A stretch of 64,000 nucleotides of DNA from a bacterium. GTDB lineage: Bacteria; Zhuqueibacterota; Zhuqueibacteria; Oleimicrobiales; Geothermoviventaceae. The notes beneath the pieces are model-generated. The model made no database searches. It saw only the letters and a program-made list of their open reading frames with translations, and had not been told where the DNA came from. Positions within the stretch are counted from its first letter, which is position 1, and the number at the start of each line of letters is the position of its first letter. Below are positions 15,930-24,816 of this stretch, in pieces. A program made the translations under genes and the position numbers. The stretch covers positions 248,001 to 312,000 of the forward strand of contig JAPWUV010000003.1 of NCBI GenBank assembly GCA_028275345.1, given 5' to 3'.

Positions 15930-18422
15930 TTACCACGGAACCCGGCTGAGTTTCTTTTCATCGATGCGAATCCAGACCGCCCGATCCCTCCCCGTCTGCA
16001 GGATCTGGCATCCGCGTTTTGTGAGGCGCTCCAAGACGGTCCGGGAAGGAAAACCGAAGAGGTTGACGCGACTCACAGACACCACGGCCAGCTCCGGGCG
16101 GACTGCGTTCAGCCATTCCTCCCCGGATGAGCTGGAGCTTCCGTGATGAGCCACCTTCAGCACATCCACGTCCAGCAAAGGCCCATAGCGAAGCAAGGAT
16201 CGCTCTGTCCGCTCTTCAATGTCCCCGGTGAAGAGGATCTTCTTGCCGCGGTACATTAGGAGCAAGACCAGCGAGGCGTCGTTCGGGTTGTCGGGGAAGT
16301 TCAGGCAGTCCGGGCCGAGGACGAGGAGGGCTGCTGGGGCAAAGCCGCCGATCGTATCCCCGGCACATCGACGCACGACCGGAATCCGGAGACTATCGGC
16401 AAGCTGCATCACCCTCGCTAACGTCGGGATCTCCGCGGATTCCCCATTCCAGATGATCCGCCCAACCTTCATCTTGCGAAGCACCGAGGGGATCCCGCCC
16501 ACGTGGTCCTGGTGGCTATGCGTGATCACGACCGCATCCAGTCTACTAACCCCGAGCCTTTGCAGCACCGGCAGGACAACCTCCGCTCCATTGTCGCGTT
16601 CCGGAGTGGCTTCGCCTGCGTCAATGAGCAGCGTCTTGCCGTGCCCGAGGCGAACGACGATTGCATCCCCCACCCCGACGTCCAGAAAGAGGACGTCCAG
16701 GTACGCCCCCGGCTTGATCCAACTGCTCCACAACAGCCCGTTGGCAATGACCAATCCTCCGAACAGTCCGAGACGGGCGTTTCTCGGGAATGGGGACAGC
16801 AGGATAGCCATCGCCAGGACCCAGACGGCCAGCACGAGGGGGACGGGAACCATCTTGAACTGGATTGACCCGAGCCCGAGCCGACCTGCCAAAGTTACGA
16901 AGTCCTCGAGAAGCGTCAAACACTTCCAACAGGCCGAGGCAAGGATATTTCCAAGGCCGTCCCAGAGGGCGCAGCCGAGCAGAGTCGCGAACCCGAGCGA
17001 CACCACCAATCCCGTCACCGGCACAACGACGAGATTGGCGAGCACGCCCCAAGCGGGTAAGCGCCCAAAGTAAATGAGGGTGAGGGGCAAGGTGCCGAGC
17101 TGAGCAGCGAGCGATACGGCAGCCAGTTCCAGGAGCCAGCGAGGAATAGACCTCCTTAGCCAGGACTCAGGAATCCAGCTGTGGATCGCGGGGTAGGTCA
17201 GCCCGATGCTCAGCACGGCGGCGAAGGAGAGGAGAAAACCGATCTGCGCCAGCTCCAGCGGATTCCGGAGAAGGATGAGCAGGCCCGCAAGGGCCAGAGT
17301 GTTCACCAAGTCGTATCGCTGTTGAAAGGTTTCGGCCAGGGCGAAGGTGCTCGCCATGACGGCGGCCCGGACCACCGGCGGCTTGCTTCCGGTGAGCTCA
17401 ACATATACGAACAGGGTCGGAAGCAGGATGGGCCAGCGCAGACGGATGGGAGTTCGAAGGGCCGCAAGCAGGAAGGTAATTCCCAAAACGACGTACCCGA
17501 CGTGGAGCCCGGAGAGCGCCAGGATGTGCACGACTCCGAGCTCGGCGAACCCTTCCCGCAGACTTGGGTCGATCATCCCCCTCCGGCCGAGGAGGAGCCC
17601 TTCGAGCAGGCCGGCCTCCCGGAGCGGCAATCGGCGATACAATTGATCCCGCGCCCATCTTTGCAAGGGAGCGAAAAGCCTCCGGCCCATCCACGGGCCA
17701 GCGTTTCCCGCAAGAGGCGCGATCTGAAATTCGGAGGACACGTTCAGCCTGGCCACGACGCCCGCCGCGAGCCAGTACTTCCGGGAGTCGAAATCGCCAG
17801 GATTTCTCGCTTGAGGCACAGGCGTAAGCGTCCCCCGGAGCACGAAACGCTCTCCCGTATGCATTGGAAGGGCCAAGTCCCGCGCTAAGACCACCAGCGC
17901 GCAGCAGCGGCTCCGGGCAAGGCTGTCCCCCACCCAAAGATGTTCGACCCGGAATCGCACTTGTCGACGTCCGTCCGGGAACCAGTCGGGCTCATCGGCT
18001 ACGTAGCCGAAGAGCAGTGCTTCCTTCTCGGCCTCGGCGGCCATGGTCAGAGGGTCGGACTGCATGGCGCCAAGCTTGACATTCGTGCGAGCCGAGGAGG
18101 CCAAGGCGAGCGCGACGAGCACGGAGATCACGGACGCGCAGCGGTTCAGCTGGAGCAACTCCGCGACGAGGGCGGAAAGGAGGGCTATCCCCGCTCCAGC
18201 GAGGGTAAGGGACAGGGGCAATTCAGGGCAAAGGATGCCCGCCGCGAGGGCGAGAAGGGTCAGTACCGAAGGCCGCCGGCCTATCCACCCCAGGCATGTG
18301 CCCACAAGCGGCGCCGGTCTGGAGCGGGGCGATGTTTCACTCTTGCACAAACAGCCCGCAGTGAAACTTCCGGCGGTCATCGGCGCTTTCGACGAAGCTG
18401 TCGAACGTCGGAAGGGAACCAT
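15930..18422 (-). CDS. comEC: ComEC/Rec2 DNA-uptake channel protein
   Basis: The roughly 830-residue product has the full ComEC layout: two N-terminal TM segments (near 48-95), an OB-like soluble domain, the polytopic competence domain with LALSGLHVGYVVLG and SGSKPPVVRAAVM-like features, and a C-terminal metallo-beta-lactamase domain (VLFLDVGVGDAIVV, THSHQDHVGG, ILFTGDIEERTE, VAHHGSSSSS). It forms the inner-membrane channel for single-stranded DNA during transformation, and the nuclease-like domain is intact. The exact start is unclear: an ATG at 18422, a TTG at 18428 and an ATG at 18380 all lack a good ribosome site. No other competence gene is in the window. Confidence 0.9.
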   Translation of the reverse strand: MVPFRRSTASSKAPMTAGSFTAGCLCKSETSPRSRPAPLVGTCLGWIGRRPSVLTLLALAAGILCPELPLSLTLAGAGIALLSALVAELLQLNRCASVISVLVALALASSARTNVKLGAMQSDPLTMAAEAEKEALLFGYVADEPDWFPDGRRQVRFRVEHLWVGDSLARSRCCALVVLARDLALPMHTGERFVLRGTLTPVPQARNPGDFDSRKYWLAAGVVARLNVSSEFQIAPLAGNAGPWMGRRLFAPLQRWARDQLYRRLPLREAGLLEGLLLGRRGMIDPSLREGFAELGVVHILALSGLHVGYVVLGITFLLAALRTPIRLRWPILLPTLFVYVELTGSKPPVVRAAVMASTFALAETFQQRYDLVNTLALAGLLILLRNPLELAQIGFLLSFAAVLSIGLTYPAIHSWIPESWLRRSIPRWLLELAAVSLAAQLGTLPLTLIYFGRLPAWGVLANLVVVPVTGLVVSLGFATLLGCALWDGLGNILASACWKCLTLLEDFVTLAGRLGLGSIQFKMVPVPLVLAVWVLAMAILLSPFPRNARLGLFGGLVIANGLLWSSWIKPGAYLDVLFLDVGVGDAIVVRLGHGKTLLIDAGEATPERDNGAEVVLPVLQRLGVSRLDAVVITHSHQDHVGGIPSVLRKMKVGRIIWNGESAEIPTLARVMQLADSLRIPVVRRCAGDTIGGFAPAALLVLGPDCLNFPDNPNDASLVLLLMYRGKKILFTGDIEERTERSLLRYGPLLDVDVLKVAHHGSSSSSGEEWLNAVRPELAVVSVSRVNLFGFPSRTVLERLTKRGCQILQTGRDRAVWIRIDEKKLSRVPW

Positions 18423-18477
18423 TCGCAAAGCATGAGGTTAGCGAAACAAGGTGCGCTACCGGGAGCAGGCATATCCT

Positions 18478-18505
18478 TTGACAGAAACTCAGGGCGAGGT
18501 ATGTC
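18478..18505 (+). promoter_or_regulatory. Promoter for the small Cys-rich protein
   Basis: TTGACA (18478-18483) and TATGTC (18500-18505) are 16 bp apart. The predicted start near 18512 falls about 29 nt before the ATG at 18541. The -35 box is perfect and the -10 box is weak (three of six). Confidence 0.45.
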
Positions 18506-18540
18506 GTGGCCCGCAGTTGGCGCCGTACAAGGTCGGTCGA

Positions 18541-18789
18541 ATGATCCGGGAAGAACAAGGGGCAGCCCAATCTTCGCTTCCGCCGGATGTCTCGGAGCTC
18601 ATCGAGGCGATCGCCGCGTACTGCCTTCGACCCCCTGAGGGTCGTTCCCTCAGGCTGGAGGACTTCGACATTCGTTCTGCGAACGATTCTACGGGATGGT
18701 TCTTCCGATGTACGGCTTGCAGGCAACTCTGCTGCGTCGGATTCATCCCAAGAAAGAAGTCGGAAAAAGCCGAAGCCTCGACTCACTGA
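18541..18789 (+). CDS. Small Cys-rich protein of unknown function
   Basis: An 82-residue plus-strand product starts at the ATG at 18541 (AAGG site). It is the only plus-strand gene in the first 32 kb. It reads MIREEQGAAQSSLPPDVSEL, then an acidic helix-like part and, near the C-terminus, WFFRCTACRQLCCVGFIPRKK. Four cysteines in a CxxC...CC cluster suggest metal binding or a redox role. I do not recognise the family. The frame is open upstream to a GTG at 18451, but the promoter at 18478-18505 argues for the ATG. It is divergent from comEC and convergent with coaE. Confidence 0.55.
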   Translation: MIREEQGAAQSSLPPDVSELIEAIAAYCLRPPEGRSLRLEDFDIRSANDSTGWFFRCTACRQLCCVGFIPRKKSEKAEASTH

Positions 18790-18841
18790 GACTTGCGATT
18801 CGCCCCCGGGAGCTGACGGATCCTTGCCCCGCCTTTGGACG

Positions 18842-19477
18842 TCATCCCGCGCCCGCTGCAGGGGCGGCTCCGCGCGAGGTACCTTTTCGGCTGAGCCACC
18901 CGAGGAATTCCCGAACTTCGCCTTCGAGCTCCCCGAGGGTTCCGTCGTTTCGAATCACATATTGGGCACGCCGGATCTTCTCCTCGACCGGGATCTGGGC
19001 GCGATACCGACGCCAGGCCTCTTCCTCCGGGATCTGGAGTTTCTGGGCTGTGCGTTGTACGGCTGTCGCGAGATCCGATACGACCACGGCCACGACGTCG
19101 AAAAGCTCCTCCATGCCCGCCTCGAACAGGACGGCTGCTTCGACGAAGGCCACGGTTTGACCCTCGCGCTCGAGCTTTTCCAGCCTGGCGCGGATGGCCT
19201 GAATCAGAGCGGGGTGGACGATGGCGTTCAGGTCCCTCAAGGCGCGCTGATCCCTGAACACAAGTTGGCCGAGCTCCCTGCGCCTCAGCTGCCCAGCGGG
19301 GTCGAAGTATTCCGGGCCGAAGCGCTCCCGTAAGCTTTCCCGAATCGCCGGATCTTCTTCCGTCAGCTGCCGGGCGATCTCGTCTGCGTCGAGGGCGGGA
19401 TAGCCCAGGCTTCGGAGGATCCGACACACCTCGCTTTTCCCGGACCCGATGGACCCTGTGATCCCGACCTTGAGCAC
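18842..19477 (-). CDS. coaE: Dephospho-CoA kinase
   Basis: The 211-residue product catalyses the last step of coenzyme A synthesis, phosphorylating the 3'-hydroxyl of dephospho-CoA. The P-loop is GSIGSGKSEV at the N-terminus. LDADEIARQL carries the catalytic Asp, and VHP, VEAAVLFEAGM and RRYRAQIPVEEK follow in the usual order. The start is a GTG at 19477 behind GAGGGG, 7 bases past the subtilisin stop; an upstream extension would overlap that gene and adds non-family sequence. It is the last gene of the long uvrB-to-coaE run and faces the small plus-strand gene. Confidence 0.94.
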   Translation of the reverse strand: MLKVGITGSIGSGKSEVCRILRSLGYPALDADEIARQLTEEDPAIRESLRERFGPEYFDPAGQLRRRELGQLVFRDQRALRDLNAIVHPALIQAIRARLEKLEREGQTVAFVEAAVLFEAGMEELFDVVAVVVSDLATAVQRTAQKLQIPEEEAWRRYRAQIPVEEKIRRAQYVIRNDGTLGELEGEVREFLGWLSRKGTSRGAAPAAGAG

Positions 19478-19484
19478 GAACCCC

Positions 19485-22400
19485 TCAACGTAGAACGGCG
19501 AATTTCCCCATCCTGCTTTCCCGATCCGTCCGAACCCAGTACAGGTAGATCCCCGAGGCGATCGGTTCACCGCCGTCGGTGTTCAGGTCCCAGTTGACCC
19601 TCCCGGTCTCGCCTTGCGCTTCGAGCCTGCGGAGCAAGCGTCCCGTAGTGTCCAGGATGAATACCTCCGCTCCCCGCGGCACGCCGCCAAACGTGATGGT
19701 CGAGCTACCGGCTTGAGGACGCCACGGGTTTGGGTACACGACCAGGGAGGAGAGGTCCGCTGGGACGAGTCGCACCGCAACGCAGTCGCCTAATCCCCTC
19801 CGGATCCGCGCACCGGACAGATTGTGGACATCGCCGACCTCGATCCGGTAGGTCTCCCCCAGGGGGAGGAGAGGAGCTTCACGAGACAAGACGAGCCGAA
19901 CAGCTCGCCCGCCTTCGAGCGGTTCGGCGAGCAGAACCCGGCCTCGCGGTAGGATGCGGTAGTTGCCGGGATCAGCTATCTCCTGTTCCCGCATGGCTTC
20001 GCTGAACCGAAGGACGATTTCGCTCTTCGAGATCGGTACCGCCTCGAGTACGTAGGGAGCAGGAAGAGGGGGTTCCACGTGCACGATGGCCGTGTCCGGA
20101 TTCGGCCGCAGGAGGGCGCCCGAGGTGTCAGCCAAGTTCAGGGCCACGAGGGTGAGGATTTCCGGCCTCGAGAAGGCCTCCCGTAGGGTGAGAAGGAACT
20201 CGTCCGGCCGACTGCCGCGGGCGATGCTCGAGAGGGCTCGCGGCGTTCCGTCGGGTCCGCACAGCCGGTAGTGGTCCGCCTGCAGACTCGCGGACCCCAT
20301 CGGCGCGGTGAAGCGGAGCAGCAGGGAGGCTTGTCCAGCCTGTTCCACCTTCGCAATGGAGGGGGGTGTGTGCGGGCGGACGGGGTTCGAAATTGCCCAG
20401 CGACTCGTCTGACCGGTGACACCGAGGCTTCGAACCCAATATCGGTAGACCTCGTCGCCCTCGACCGTCGTATCGGTGTAGGTTGTGCCGCTCCAAAACC
20501 CGAGCTGCCGGGGTCCGTCCGGCCCTTCCCGGAGGATCTCGTAGGCCTGGGCCGTCCGGACCGGATCCCATTCGAGGGAAATGGCGTGCTCATCGACGGG
20601 TTGGGCCCGGACCCGAAGCGGCGGTGGCAGTTCGGCGGGGCCGCTGGGACGGTAGAATCTCGTTTGCCCGTCCTGCGTGATCGCCAATTCTGTAGTCCCG
20701 TCGCCATCGAAGTCCGCTGCAACGGAGGCGCTGGTGCTCACGGCGGGCAAGTAGCCCACGAGCTCGGCACTGAGCGGGTTGGCGCATCGAAGCACGTAGA
20801 AATCCGGAGCGGCACCAATGAGCAACTCCTTTGCGCCAGAGCCGTCCAGGTCTGTCACCGTTAGATGACTCCGGAGCCCCTGGTCATCTCCGTAGCCGAA
20901 AAAGTGCCATTCCCGCCAAAGGCGATAGCCCGACTGGCCGTCGAAGGAGTGTACCTGGTAAATCCAGCGCCGCGCGTCAAATTCGTGCTCGGGATCCACG
21001 GATTCTGTGGAATGACAACCGACGATGATTTCGTCCTTTCCGTCGCCGTCGAGGTCAGCCAGATCCAGGTACGCCGAGCAGCCGGGGAGCGGGGTTCGGG
21101 ACTGAAAAAGCAGGGTGGTGCGCCTGTCCGGCGACAGTTCGTACACGAGCAGGTCGCCGTCCTCATCGGCGAAACCCAGCTCGGGACGACCGTTGCCATT
21201 GGTGTCGCCCCACCCGATGCGAGGCCCAGCAGAGGTGTTCTCGCCCGGTGTAGGATTGGGCAGGCTGAGCAGGTATGCGAAGCCGGTATCCTCGGTCTGT
21301 TCCCACACGGTCCATTCCCCGCGCCAGAGGACGGCCATTTCGCGTTTTCCGTCCGCGTTGAGGTCGAGGAAGCGGGCTGCCTGGAAGTCATCGTCCTTCC
21401 GCCAGATTTCGCGGAGCTTCGGGTCCGTCGCCGAAAGCGAGAGCACGCCGGATTGCCCGAGCCAGCTCACGAGGAGCTCATCGCGACCGTCGCCGTTGAG
21501 GTCAGCGGCGTCTCTGGCAAGCCAGGGGCGGTCTGAGGCTGCGATGACCCGCCACTGCACGCCGTCCCACTCGAACACCCGCAGTCGATCGGACAGGCTG
21601 TCCGTGTTGTCGCAGAGGATTACCTCGAGTTGCCCGTTCCCGTTCATGTCGGCGGGCACGGGACAGAGGTCGCCGAGCCGGAGGGAGGCGAGCGTCTCGA
21701 CGAAGTAATCCGTGGGGATCGTGTGGCCCGGAACGCGGTGCTGCAGCGGACCGGCATCGGAAGCATACAGAGCCAGCTGCCCGCGGAGGTTCTCCGCTTC
21801 GATCTCGTACTCGAAATCCTGTCCGCTCTGCTGCTGGGTGAGGAGGAAGTGGTGCTCCGTCCCGACGTACGGTGACTCTGTGCTCCGCCAGCTCGGACTA
21901 TTGGTAGGGCGCCAACGGAGCCTCGCTCGCGCGGGATCGGAGGTTCGGAAAGAAATCAGCGTTGCAGGCCATTCGTTCTCGTAGAGATCTTCTAAGAGAA
22001 CCTCGCTGAGGATCGGCGGGGAATGATCCACATGGATCGGCACGCGGTCTTCGACGGAGACGCCGTCGAGTCCGTTCACTACGAGCCGCAACACGTAGGG
22101 CCCTTCTGGGAGAAGCCCAGGCTGCCAGGAGGCGAGTTCGCCTTCGACGACCCGCTGGATGGAGCGGTTCAGCGTGTCCCATCGGTCGGGCGCGGTGCCT
22201 TGCCCGAGGAGGACTGCATAGGAGCTGAAGTGCGGCCCCGAGGCGCTGCCCACGATGCTCTCGTGAGGGCCCCCAACGGTGCATTGGGAGCAGGGCTCGC
22301 GGATTTGCGCAAACACCTCGCTGGGTGGTGCAAGGGCGGCCAGAGGCTCCACGCGCCCCGCCCCGGAACGCCGGTCCCACCCGGGAAGCCAGATGTCCAC

Positions 22401-23696
22401 AGCAGTAGCTGCAAGCTTCCCCCGAAGCTGCTCCACGGTGAATTGGGGGTTGGCCGCCAGGAGAAGGGCGCAAATGCCCGACACGACGGGCGCTGCGGCT
22501 GAGGTTCCGGTGAGGCGTTCGTAGCGTCCGCCGGGGGCGGTAGTCAGCACGGAAACGCCCGGAGCGACGAAGTCCACAGCCTCTCCGAAGCTCGAGAAGG
22601 ACGCCACTTCATCCGACTCGGTCGAAGCCCCCACGCCGAAGGTTTCCTGCAATCCAGCCGGGTAATGCGGGGTATCGTCTCCGCTGTTCCCGGCGGAGGC
22701 TACAAGGCAGAGCCCCCGTTGGTAAGCGTAGGCGATCACGTCGCGGAGGAAAGGCGCTTCCTCGGTGTCCCCAAAACTCATGTTGATGATCCGGGCGCCC
22801 TTGTCGACTGCGTAGAAGATCGCTGCCGCCACGTCGTCTTCTTCCAGCAGACCTCGCGCCGTCCCTGCCCGAAGAATCATCAGCTTGGTGCCGTGAGCCA
22901 CGCCGGCGATCCCGATGCGGTTGTCACCAGTAGCTGCAATGATCCCTGCCACGGCGGTCCCGTGGCCGTGCTCGTCGAGGGGCTCATTGTCTGGGTCCCG
23001 GTAGTCCCCGCGATCCGGGTGGCGCGGTGCGTCCACGAAGTCCCAGCCCCACACATCATCGACCAGGCCGTTGCCGTCGTCGTCGAGCCCATTGGAGTCG
23101 CGGACAGTCGGCCGGCCATCTCCGTCCAAATCCTCTCCTGGATTCACCCAGATCGCGTCGACGAGGTCCGGGTGGCTGGGGTCGATCCCCGTGTCGATGA
23201 TGCCGACCACCACGTCGGGCGTGCCGCGAACAATGTCCCAGACCTCGGACAGCCTCAGCTTCTTCGGCACCCATTGGGCGTAGAAGGCGGAGTCGTTCGG
23301 CACGTAGTCTACGCGGTAGACGTGATTGCGGCTGACGTATTCAATGAGCCCCGTGGCCTGAAGAGAGGACCGCAGAGAATCCAGATCCACCGGTCTGGCG
23401 AAGACGAGCTTGGCGAGAGGCGGCGCCGGACCTCGCGCCAGCTCAAATGGCGGGATCGATTCCACGCTCGCCAAGCCGTAGGCCATGAGCACCTGGTCGA
23501 GTTCCGCGCGGCCGGTCGAGGAAGCCCGCTTCGGGAGCGTCTGCCGACCGATTCCTGCGCCGAACCTGCACAGGACCTCCTGCACCCGAAGGCTGTCGGC
23601 AGAGAATGCCAAGGCGGGACTGACCGTCGTGAACGCAAGCAACCATCCCGCCCAGCCGACGGAAAAGAACGAGCTCGGAGTCCCTTTGCTTTTCAT
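19485..23696 (-). CDS. Giant secreted subtilisin-family protease with FG-GAP-like repeats and T9SS/FlgD-like C-terminus
   Basis: The 1403-residue product starts at the ATG at 23696 with signal peptide MKSKGTPSSFFSVGWAGWLL...ALA. After a propeptide-like part comes an S8 catalytic domain (about 150-460) with Asp168 (GIIDTGID), His245 (HGHGTAVAGI) and Ser399 (GTSAAAPV). Calcium-type DLDGDGRP and LDDDGNG loops interrupt it. Residues about 690-1060 carry repeated DxNGNGxxE/DLDGDGxDE motifs (FG-GAP/VCBS-like beta propeller), followed by a fibronectin-III-like and two Ig-like domains. The end (YPNPWRPQAGSSTITF...SGIYLYWVRTD...GKFAVLR) is a T9SS type A or FlgD-like sorting domain, implying export to the surface or medium. 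It is closely followed by coaE, probably by operon accident. Confidence 0.9.
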   Translation of the reverse strand: MKSKGTPSSFFSVGWAGWLLAFTTVSPALAFSADSLRVQEVLCRFGAGIGRQTLPKRASSTGRAELDQVLMAYGLASVESIPPFELARGPAPPLAKLVFARPVDLDSLRSSLQATGLIEYVSRNHVYRVDYVPNDSAFYAQWVPKKLRLSEVWDIVRGTPDVVVGIIDTGIDPSHPDLVDAIWVNPGEDLDGDGRPTVRDSNGLDDDGNGLVDDVWGWDFVDAPRHPDRGDYRDPDNEPLDEHGHGTAVAGIIAATGDNRIGIAGVAHGTKLMILRAGTARGLLEEDDVAAAIFYAVDKGARIINMSFGDTEEAPFLRDVIAYAYQRGLCLVASAGNSGDDTPHYPAGLQETFGVGASTESDEVASFSSFGEAVDFVAPGVSVLTTAPGGRYERLTGTSAAAPVVSGICALLLAANPQFTVEQLRGKLAATAVDIWLPGWDRRSGAGRVEPLAALAPPSEVFAQIREPCSQCTVGGPHESIVGSASGPHFSSYAVLLGQGTAPDRWDTLNRSIQRVVEGELASWQPGLLPEGPYVLRLVVNGLDGVSVEDRVPIHVDHSPPILSEVLLEDLYENEWPATLISFRTSDPARARLRWRPTNSPSWRSTESPYVGTEHHFLLTQQQSGQDFEYEIEAENLRGQLALYASDAGPLQHRVPGHTIPTDYFVETLASLRLGDLCPVPADMNGNGQLEVILCDNTDSLSDRLRVFEWDGVQWRVIAASDRPWLARDAADLNGDGRDELLVSWLGQSGVLSLSATDPKLREIWRKDDDFQAARFLDLNADGKREMAVLWRGEWTVWEQTEDTGFAYLLSLPNPTPGENTSAGPRIGWGDTNGNGRPELGFADEDGDLLVYELSPDRRTTLLFQSRTPLPGCSAYLDLADLDGDGKDEIIVGCHSTESVDPEHEFDARRWIYQVHSFDGQSGYRLWREWHFFGYGDDQGLRSHLTVTDLDGSGAKELLIGAAPDFYVLRCANPLSAELVGYLPAVSTSASVAADFDGDGTTELAITQDGQTRFYRPSGPAELPPPLRVRAQPVDEHAISLEWDPVRTAQAYEILREGPDGPRQLGFWSGTTYTDTTVEGDEVYRYWVRSLGVTGQTSRWAISNPVRPHTPPSIAKVEQAGQASLLLRFTAPMGSASLQADHYRLCGPDGTPRALSSIARGSRPDEFLLTLREAFSRPEILTLVALNLADTSGALLRPNPDTAIVHVEPPLPAPYVLEAVPISKSEIVLRFSEAMREQEIADPGNYRILPRGRVLLAEPLEGGRAVRLVLSREAPLLPLGETYRIEVGDVHNLSGARIRRGLGDCVAVRLVPADLSSLVVYPNPWRPQAGSSTITFGGVPRGAEVFILDTTGRLLRRLEAQGETGRVNWDLNTDGGEPIASGIYLYWVRTDRESRMGKFAVLR

Positions 23697-23826
23697 CTCC
23701 GTCCCCGTGTCCCCGGCGCGATCCGGTGGGCCGTTCGCCTCGCTTCGGGGCTGGAATCGTTGGGCGGGGGCGCGTGCCTTCGCCCCCCGGATCTCCCTCC
23801 ACAGCGAGGACAACTCCATCGAGGCC

Positions 23827-24711
23827 TCACCTCGCGAGCAGGAGGCGGATCGGCAGAATCGCTCGCAGCAAAGAGCGGGTGACCAGGTTGGCCGCCCTGT
23901 ACCTACGGTTGGGGAACCATTTTTCGAAGTAGCGCTCGAAGTCGCGGTGGGAGAGGCGAATCATCTCTCGGCGATTCCGGAGCACGCTTGCCCCTTTTTC
24001 GTGGACGGCTCGGGCGGCGGGCTCGAAGAGAATCCGGAATCCCGCCCGCTGGACGCGGCGGCAGTAGTCCACGTCGCTGAAGAACATCACGAACCTCTCG
24101 TCCAGGGGTCCCACCACGCTCGCCGCCCGGTGGTGAATCATCAGGCAAGCGCCTTGCGGCTGGTCGACCTCCGCTCGCCGCCGGTGGTCGAAGTCGCCCA
24201 TTTTCCAGGCGTTGAAGTTTCTGGACCGGGGCAAGAGCTTCGAAAGTCCGAAGGCCTCGAAGAACACATCCCGGTGCTGAGGGTATCGCCGGCATGACGG
24301 CTGGATGCTGCCGTCGGGATTGAGGAGTTGCGGGGCCACAATGCCGCAGGTGATGTCTTCGTTCAGGACTCTCCAGAGGGTGGCCAGTGTGTCCTCCTGC
24401 AGGTACACATCCGGGTTAAGCCAGAGGTACGCATCCCCTCGTGCCCCGTCGAGGGCGAGGTTCATGGCCCGGGTGAAGCCCAGATTCGTCGAGGCGCGCG
24501 CCAGTTGAAACCGCAGGGATTCCCGGCTGAGCTCGTGGATGAGATCCTCGATCACCTCGGGAGTACCGTCCTGGGAGGCGTTGTCCACAATGTGGACAGC
24601 CACGTCGAAGCCCTGTGCGGCTCGGCTCAAACTCCGTAGGCAGTTCCGGATCTCCCGTGCCGAGTTGTAGGTGACGATGGAGACCACCAGCGAGGGCAAT
24701 CGCTCGCTCAC
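23827..24711 (-). CDS. Family 2 glycosyltransferase (rhamnosyltransferase-like)
   Basis: The product (about 294 aa) has a GT-A fold of the family 2 rhamnosyltransferase-like kind: VVSIVTYNSAREIRNCL, VDNASQDGT, TNLGFTRAMN, then YLWLNPDV in place of the DxD motif, and a later FMFFSDVDYCRRV and AVHEKGASV. It probably transfers a sugar from a nucleotide donor to a surface glycan; it has no clear membrane segment apart from a basic hydrophobic C-terminus (LLRAILPIRLLLAR). The start is set at a GTG at 24711 (GGGGTGAAAC), because the sequence further upstream to 24804 looks non-coding. Lies behind the TPR gene. Confidence 0.85.
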   Translation of the reverse strand: MSERLPSLVVSIVTYNSAREIRNCLRSLSRAAQGFDVAVHIVDNASQDGTPEVIEDLIHELSRESLRFQLARASTNLGFTRAMNLALDGARGDAYLWLNPDVYLQEDTLATLWRVLNEDITCGIVAPQLLNPDGSIQPSCRRYPQHRDVFFEAFGLSKLLPRSRNFNAWKMGDFDHRRRAEVDQPQGACLMIHHRAASVVGPLDERFVMFFSDVDYCRRVQRAGFRILFEPAARAVHEKGASVLRNRREMIRLSHRDFERYFEKWFPNRRYRAANLVTRSLLRAILPIRLLLAR

Positions 24712-24816
24712 CGTTTCACCCCGCGGACGCCGATTGAACGACGTGGCTCGACCGCCCCCTGAGCTCGAATCCCCCTGCGTATCTGCAGATCGGCCCCGGC
24801 CCACCGAGGGCAGGCA

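Noticed and set aside
15899-15961. Upstream in-frame start for KDPG aldolase
   Set aside because: It would overlap comEC, lacks a ribosome site and adds residues not in the family; the ATG at 15898 has GGGAGGAACC.
20380-20400. TTCGA-containing stretch resembling a tRNA T-arm
   Set aside because: It lies inside the subtilisin gene and no cloverleaf forms around it; similar GTTCGAA patches elsewhere also fail.
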